Assembly (NCBI GenBank): GCA_018622495.1
Contig: CP076021.1
Location: 1,426,501 to 1,490,500 of the forward strand
DNA length: 64,000 nt
Reading direction: 5' to 3'
From: Mycoplasmatota bacterium
GTDB lineage: Bacteria; Bacillota_I; Bacilli_A; Acholeplasmatales; Acholeplasmataceae
In this document: positions 58,611 through 64,000 of the stretch, piece by piece
How the letters are laid out: each line of letters begins with the position of its first letter
How positions within the stretch are numbered: the first letter of the stretch is position 1
The notes under the pieces: model-generated
What the model was told of the DNA's origin: nothing
What the model saw: only the letters and a program-made list of their open reading frames with translations
Database searches by the model: none
Program-made: the position numbers and the translations under genes

Positions 58611-60232
58611 CAGACTGTTGAAAAAAGCCCCATTTAAAAACTCAAGGTTAATTTGAGATTAAAAAAGGGCTTTTTCTTTTGCCATTTTGATAAGAGTTTG
58701 ACGATCAGAGTTGATAAATTAATGGATACGTGTTCTTTTAATGCTCTTTCAGCTAATCTTAATGCCATTTTTTTGACATTCATGCATGAGAAAGTAAGCG
58801 ATATATGATCGCTTGCTTTTTTTAAGCCCCGATAATAGGTGAATCGCCCCTGGTGTCTTTCCTTGAAATCTCCAAAACACCTTTCTATGGTCTGTTTCCT
58901 TAAGGCGTATTTCTCTTTTCCATATTCGATTTTCTAATCTCATCGAGAAAATCTAAAGTAGTCTTGGTACACGGAAATTCTAAGTGTTTTTTTCTTTTCT
59001 TTTGGACTCATACATTTGCTTTTAAATGGACATGCCTGACATATCGTCTGATCGCAGCGATACTCTTTATAGCCTTGACGGTTTGTGGTTTTATAGATGA
59101 GTGTTTCATAGTTTGGGCACGTATAACTATCTGTTTGCTCATCATATAAAAACTTATGATTGCCAAAGTCACCTTTATGAGCATTTGTACGCTTATAAGG
59201 CATTAAAGGGAGTATCTCGCTTGTCGAGATTGCTTTGATGATCGGACCTGTTTTATAACCTGCATCTAATCCAGCAGCTTCAATAAGTCCTTCATACCTA
59301 TCATTGATGCGTTCAAATACCTCTTTAAATATTTGTGAGTCATGGATGTTTGATGGTTTTAATACTTGTCCTAGAATAAATCCATGTCTATCACACACTG
59401 CGTGTGAGTTATAGGAGAAATTATGTTCTTTTTCACCTTTATTAAGCCATCCTGAATCAGGATCTGTTTTACTTTCTTTTTTCGTTTCTTTTCATCTTTT
59501 TGCTTTTGAGGTGGCAGCGGCTTTTTATCGTTTTCTTTGCGATCTTCATTAATCACTTCTAAAACTTCTTTTTCAAACACACTTTTTTCTTTTTGAATCA
59601 TTTTATCGACATATTTCTTTTTGTTTGCACTTGCTTTAATATGTGTGCTATCGATAAATATATAGGTTGGATCAATTAAGTTTGATGCTTCTATTTGTTT
59701 TAAAAATCCTTCAAAGACTTTCTCATAAATGTCGGTGTCATAAAATCGGTTCGTATAAGCTTTAGAATAGGTTGAATGATCAGGTACATTTTCTCGTAAA
59801 TGGTATACCCAAAAAATATCGATATGCGATATTGACTTTAATTTCTTCACAGGTCCTTCGATACTTGATATCCCAAAAGTTGATTTTAAAATTGCGATTT
59901 TAAAGAGAACGACTGGGTCATATCCTGGTCGTCCAATATCACTATAATAAGGTTTTGCTAACTCTCCGATAAATGTATAATCCACATGTTTGATGAGTTT
60001 TCTTACTAAATGATCTTTTGGTACGATATCTTCCATCGTTGACATAATAAACTCATCTTTTGCTTGTGTCTTTTGATGACTCATAATTCCACCGCCCTTA
60101 TAATTGTATTTTATTATTTGACGATTCACTTTTATAGAGTTGTGTGATATTTTTCACAACTTTGTGGATAACTTTTTGTTCTATATTAAAAAAAGCACCT
60201 TTCACAAAGAAAAGTACTTTTTCAACAGTCTG
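58611..60232 (-). mobile_element. IS1182-like insertion sequence, copy 2
   Basis: 1622 bp with the same terminal repeats as copy 1 (CAGACTGTTGAAAAA / TTTTTCAACAGTCTG). Near identical to 20730-22353. Flanked by a 27-bp duplicated hairpin. Same orientation as copy 1 relative to the window. Few substitutions between the copies suggest recent transposition. Confidence 0.9.
58634..60084 (-). CDS. IS1182-type transposase (copy 2), several frame breaks
   Basis: Same protein as copy 1 with start ATG 60084. Breaks near 58926 (-1), 58944 (+1), 59216 (+1), 59225 (-1), 59483 (-1, T-run), 59794 (+1) and 59858 (-1), net -1. Where copy 1 reads correctly (for example 'DYFRFSDEIRKSAYGKEKY'), copy 2 is broken, and the reverse. 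At 21910/59793 and 21980/59858 both are altered but differently, and both fit one CAGA. Corrected length is again 483 residues. Likely functional in the cell. Confidence 0.85.
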
Positions 60233-60259
60233 AGATCTAATACAAATTGTATTAGATCA
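60233..60259. terminator. 27-bp hairpin direct repeat, right flank of IS copy 2
   Basis: Second copy of the 27-bp palindrome, starting one base after the IS end. It is downstream of the minus-strand membrane gene at 60331-61196 and probably its original terminator. Confidence 0.7.
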
Positions 60260-60330
60260 ATTATATTGCTCATGATTCTTCGATATAATATTTTTTTATA
60301 ATAGAAATACTAATTAAATTATTTTATAGA

Positions 60331-61196
60331 TTATTGTTTACTATTGTTCTTAATTTTATATGCTTCGTCAATCTTTTTTCTATAATGATAATTAAATGTA
60401 CCAAATGTATTTTCAAATCGATTAGCATAATAAATTAAGAACACTTGACTTAAAATACTAAATGATAATGAAATAGAGATAGTAACTAGTGCTGCATTTA
60501 GACTATCTTGTATTGTATCAAGTTGGTTTCCAAATTCACCAAGATTAAACAACTCAAAACCCAAGATCATCACAAAAAGTGACCCAATGACAATAGTCAA
60601 AACTAAAATAACAACTAGATAAGTTTTTATCTTATGTACACTAGGTACTGAATCATATTGTCTATTAAAAGTTGTATGCAATTCTATAAAGAATTCCTTG
60701 AAGATAGCTAAAATATATAAAAATAAAACATAAAACACAGCTAGAATTATTATAAGAATTAAAATTAAAGGAACTGTAAACTCTTTTATCAAAGCTGATA
60801 TACCTATGAAAACTACGTAAATAGTTACAATTACTTTCACTATCTTGAAATACATAATTAACCAATTAATACCTGAATTCACTTGTTTAAAATTTTTCTT
60901 ATTAGAACCCATATATAGTTTATAAAATCCTATAGGAATAATTGCTCCTAATACAATATTTAATAACAATGATATTACTTCTAAAAAAATTCCATATTCA
61001 GCTCCAAAAGCACTAATTGAACCATATAAACTATAAATAAAACCAACCCATAATCCAATAACAACAATACTTGTTAAGTTTGAGGAAAAAAATTTATAAA
61101 TTTCTTTCCGTTTCTCTTCTAGTAACTTTTCATTTCCAATATCGAATCCTTTTTCTGCACCTTTTTTTCTTCATAAATATTGTCATATATATCCAT
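60331..61196 (-). CDS. Multi-pass membrane protein of unknown function, one frame break
   Basis: ATG 61196 opens 'MDIYDNIYEEKK', then one A is missing in an A-run near 61164; the next frame continues 'GAEKGFDIGNEKLLEEKRKEI' and runs on to the stop at 60331. About 288 residues. About five membrane segments, paired as short loops, with a Lys/Arg-rich C-terminus. I do not recognise the family. It is in the accessory region beside IS copy 2 and its terminator is the IS target. Homopolymer length error is the simplest reason for the break. Confidence 0.7.
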
Positions 61197-61720
61197 AATA
61201 CCCATTAATATTTTAGTTTTTATTATCTTACACATTTATATATGAAACTTTCTAATTTAATTATTATTTTAACATAATATATTTTGTTTTAAAAGACGAC
61301 ATCATTTACGTTAATAACTATTCTTACTAAATACAGTATGGATAGGAGAAAAAATTATGACAATCGAAAAACAATTGATATTAGCATTTTCAACCAATAA
61401 ATACATAGAACAACAAAACTAATACTTTAATATATTAGACTAAAGTTTTCAATATGTCTTGAATAACCTGTTTTGATACAATCACTTCACTCTTCTATTT
61501 CTTGCATATGTTTAAAAAACACCTTTATACAAAAGAATATAGTTGATTAACTGTAATTATCAAATAAAGAAAAGATTCCAATAATTACTCTAATTTGGTA
61601 GAGTATTATCAAAAGAAAGGTGGTATTTTAATGTAATCAAAAAGACTCTATAAAAATTTTGTATTAATCTTTTACAGAACACAAATTATTTAATGAGAAA
61701 GCAAATACCTTTCCTGTATA
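61197..61720. other. Gap without clear gene; small plus-strand frame only
   Basis: AT-rich sequence. The only candidate is a 21-codon frame at 61357. Other short stretches have many stops. The region may be decayed. Confidence 0.5.
61357..61422 (+). CDS. Possible small peptide or gene remnant
   Basis: 21 codons ('MTIEKQLILAFSTNKYIEQQN') with AGGAGA 8 bases before the ATG. RBS and spacing are good, but length gives no family evidence. It may be the start of a truncated gene. Confidence 0.25.
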   Translation: MTIEKQLILAFSTNKYIEQQN

Positions 61721-61955
61721 AAAAGGTCTGATACATTTGTATCAGACCTATATTTACAATATGCGTTGTATGACCTATTTTGCTACAATTTTACACCCCT
61801 AGTGAGAATTTTTACACCCTCACCCTAAAAAAATACACCCCTAAATTATGGCTTAGTTTAGAGGTTTTATTTTACGACTTTTTCTAGCGCTAAATTCTTT
61901 GTGTCAAAATAGGGTATTTAACTATCTGCTAAATGTTGGGTATCAAACCCTAAAT
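61721..61955. repeat. 235-bp direct repeat, copy A, with three phased TACACCC motifs
   Basis: Matches 63713-63948 over most of its length. Begins with a hairpin GGTCTGATACA / TGTATCAGACC, then TACACCC at 61792, 61813 and 61834 (spacing exactly 21 bp), and ends with TAGGGTA ... ACCCTA. Confidence 0.8.
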
Positions 61956-61967
61956 TAGTTATATTTT

Positions 61968-62144
61968 TCAATTCTTCTTTTTATTAGTTAAAATTCCGAA
62001 AACGATAACTATTAAAGCAGCGATTATCGACATGATTATTTCTAAAACTATACTAGAGATACTTGGATAAATATTTTCAAGCAATATCCCACCACTTAAC
62101 ATAACGACAAATACAATTAATGCTAGTAAAAAAACTTTCTTCAT
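61968..62144 (-). CDS. Small membrane protein, unknown
   Basis: 58 residues from ATG 62144 with AGGAGGATG directly upstream. Two hydrophobic helices ('VFLLALIVFVVMLSGGILL' and 'EIIMSIIAALIVIVFGIL') and a basic end 'TNKKKN'. Too short for family assignment. Strong RBS supports translation. Confidence 0.6.
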   Translation of the reverse strand: MKKVFLLALIVFVVMLSGGILLENIYPSISSIVLEIIMSIIAALIVIVFGILTNKKKN

Positions 62145-62175
62145 TTCATCCTCCTAAAACAATAGACATTCTAAG

Positions 62176-63018
62176 TTAATCAATATTCAATATTTCTTTT
62201 TCTTGTTCTGTCAGCATCCCTTTTGCAAGCACTCTATTTAAATAGATTAAAGGGTAATTCATTAAGATAGGTAATAGCATCAATAAAGTGATTGTATTTG
62301 GTCCTTCTATTGCTTTGATACCTATAGTTGCTAAGAACGAAAGATGTAAAAGTATCTATTCGAAAATATATATTCTTTTTAATCTTTGCTCAGTCATGAG
62401 TTGATGTTTAAGGATTCGTACAAATGTCTTCTTGTTAGATAGTTGAAATCTTCTATATAAATATATAGATAGTAAAGCAACTGATGCATTAATTAAAATA
62501 TCGAAAAACTCAAATTTTGGAATCTCTAAATAATGTATACTTCCAATTAAAAAACCTAGAGTAACGAAAGATAGACCAGTTTCGTTTCTATATTTAGTAG
62601 TTTCTTTTGCTTCTTCAGGATCCCTCATCACCTGTTTCATGCTATTTAAATATAAATCTTTATATCGTATTACTTGATTCTTTCCCCGTAACAAGAAATA
62701 TTCTACAATGCTTATTAAAATCACAGTACCTATAAATGCAATAAAAAACAGTGGTAAAGTGATTGTTTGTAATAAACCTAATGTAATATAAGTCAAAGCA
62801 AATTTCATTATAAATAATATGTAGTGAAGAACCTTGATGGCTGTTTGGTCTTTCCTCGTATGATTAAGTTGCGTTGTCAGGAAGATGTAATAGAGCATTG
62901 GTAAAAACCAGAATGCCAATACTGATATGTTATTTTCATTGTTTACAGCCCAAAATGATAAGAAAAATATCAGTAAATAATATAATGTATTTTGCATATA
63001 CACTCTTTTTAAAACCAT
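62176..63018 (-). CDS. Multi-pass membrane protein of unknown function, with one in-frame TAG
   Basis: The frame is open from 63018 to TAA 62176-62178 except for a TAG at 62356-62358, after 'RLKRIYIFE'. Sequence after it, 'ILLHLSFLATIGIKAIEG' and 'LLMLLPILMNYPLIYLNRVLA', continues the membrane-helix pattern, ending 'LTEQEKEILNID'. About 280 residues, seven or eight helices. No family recognised. Whether the stop is real is not settled; it lies next to GATAC, and I could not reconstruct it with the CAG rule. Gene ends before a small membrane gene and follows the HEXXH gene by about 14 bp. Confidence 0.65.
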
Positions 63019-63031
63019 TGATTAAACCTCC

Positions 63032-63497
63032 CTAAATGATATCCTTGATACAATCCGGAATCACAGTTTTTACATTGAAATGTTCTAACATCATCTTATG
63101 CGCAAATGCTATTGCATCAATCTCAATCTCCTGCTTTAGATACTCTACTTCTGAAATGTCTTTTTTTGTAGGAGAATTGTAATGATTCATCTCATCTTTC
63201 CATTTTTGAATTATGAATAAATCAACAATTTCTGATCCATTGTATTCGCTATTTATCACTTTCCATTGAAAAGCATGTCTACTCTCATGGAAACAAGTGA
63301 CTTGAACTTCCATTGGATTTGCTTGTTCTATCCACTCTTCATTAAATGCTATGATATATTCATCCTTTAGGAATATGGAATTGATTCCTTTTTTCGTTAA
63401 ATTTTGGTTATAAAAAAAACTGCACGTCAGGAGTTTCTATACCTAGAATCTGTGCAGCTAACTTTGTTCCGTTGATCGCAAATTGGTAATTATCCAT
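63032..63497 (-). CDS. HEXXH zinc metallopeptidase-like protein (ImmA/IrrE-like), one frame break
   Basis: ATG 63497 (AGGGGGA upstream) opens 'MDNYQFAINGTKLAAQILGI' and breaks in a T-run near 63416; one T too many hides 'PDVQFFYNQNLTKKG'. The corrected 154-residue protein has zinc motif 'HESRHAFQW' and downstream 'EIEIDAIAFAHKMM' with a possible third ligand. Such small HEXXH proteins occur with repressors in mobile elements (ImmA/IrrE). Here the neighbour is a membrane gene rather than an obvious repressor, so the role is open. Confidence 0.65.
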
Positions 63498-63567
63498 GAT
63501 GTGGTCCCCCTAGATATCCTCTTAAATAAAATTATAACATATTTTCTTAATTATAAAACTACAAAAA

Positions 63568-63616
63568 AATCGTGTAAATCCATTTTAAATCGTGTATTTC
63601 AAAATGTAATCGTGTA
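63568..63616. repeat. Three AATCGTGTA repeats spaced 20 bp
   Basis: AATCGTGTA at 63568, 63588 and 63608, exactly 20 bp apart (about two helical turns). No gene covers them. Confidence 0.7.
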
Positions 63617-63712
63617 GAAATTTGATGAGAACGACCGAAAATCAGTAAAATCAATGGACTTTTAAGAGTCCAAAAATATTAGAGAATAGAGAAACGGCCC
63701 TATATAGCGCAA

Positions 63713-63948
63713 AAAAAGGCCTGATACAATTGTATCAAACCTATGCTTTCAATATGGGTTGTATGAACTATTTTGCTACAATTTTACACCCCTAGTGAGA
63801 ATTTTTACACCCCTACCCGAAAAAATTACACCCCTAATTTATAGCTTTGTTTAGTCTTTAAATTTTATTGAATTTTTCAAGTGGTAATTTCTTTGTGTCA
63901 AAATAGGGTATTCCACTATCTATTTAATGTTGGGTATCGAACCCTATA
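63713..63948. repeat. 235-bp direct repeat, copy B
   Basis: Homologous to 61721-61955. Hairpin at the left (GCCTGATACA / TGTATCAAAC), TACACCC at 63785, 63806 and 63827 (21-bp spacing), TTTGTGTCAAAATAGGGTA and a TATCGAACCCTA end. The last 52 bases show nothing further. Confidence 0.8.
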
Positions 63949-64000
63949 TTTTACTATAAAAGTTCTAACTTACTAATTTCTATAATTTCAATCGTATTTA

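Noticed and set aside
63568-63948. Phased repeats as a CRISPR array
   Set aside because: Units are 7-13 bp with short spacers, only three per set, and no cas genes are present.
61721-63948. Iteron-type plasmid replication origin
   Set aside because: No Rep initiator gene in or near the repeats; the phased words could as well be transposase sites.

Overview
The window is low-GC, gene-dense bacterial DNA. Stops are TAA, TAG and TGA (for example the ATGA overlap of the chromate transporter pair), and TGG serves for Trp. The ClpB (about 709 residues) lacks the N-domain as in many Mollicutes, surface proteins are lipoproteins or have a C-terminal membrane anchor, and arginine deiminase is present. 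I infer an Acholeplasma-like Mollicute or a close low-GC Firmicute relative; no 16S gene is present to confirm this.

Layout. 1-16.9 kb is a starch, maltodextrin and glycogen cluster: a LacI-type regulator end, then glgB, intracellular pullulanase, alpha-amylase and glgP on the minus strand. It continues with an unknown lipoprotein, a lipoprotein amylase and malG-malF-malE (minus), and a divergent secreted, anchored pullulanase (plus). cre-like operators sit at several promoters. Glucans are probably cut outside the cell, imported by MalEFG with an ATPase encoded elsewhere, and phosphorolysed inside. 17-24.7 kb holds a two-gene chromate transporter, a GDPD phosphodiesterase, an MFS sugar-type carrier, IS copy 1, msrB, a YutG-type phosphatase and arcA. 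25-27.7 kb is a Ca2+-type P-ATPase. 27.7-35.7 kb is one eight-gene lysine/DAP operon behind a lysine riboswitch. 35.7-49 kb holds a HAD phosphatase, tRNA-Cys, a LMW phosphatase, CIRCE-controlled clpB, an AEC transporter, flotillin/NfeD, an S9 peptidase, an M29 aminopeptidase, pyruvate kinase and DegV. 49-51.7 kb is a polar amino-acid ABC transporter behind an unrecognised structured leader with a terminator. 51.7-64 kb is accessory: PH-domain, NUDIX and GNAT proteins, an ISL3-type element, a PAS-GGDEF protein, an XRE-sensor fusion, IS copy 2, membrane proteins, a HEXXH peptidase and phased short repeats.

Main observations. (1) About 20 frame breaks or in-frame stops follow one rule: an expected CAG (mostly CAGA) reads as CGAG, CGA, AGG or GAG. 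The two IS copies show it at different sites, and undoing it restores full-length proteins everywhere, so these are probably systematic read errors (perhaps at a modified base) and not pseudogenes. (2) Both copies of an IS1182-like element sit at palindromic intrinsic terminators and are flanked by complete 24-bp and 27-bp copies of the hairpin. (3) The amino-acid transporter leader looks like an attenuator or riboswitch of no class I recognise. (4) Near the right end, triple short repeats spaced exactly 20 or 21 bp suggest phased protein-binding sites, possibly transposon ends.
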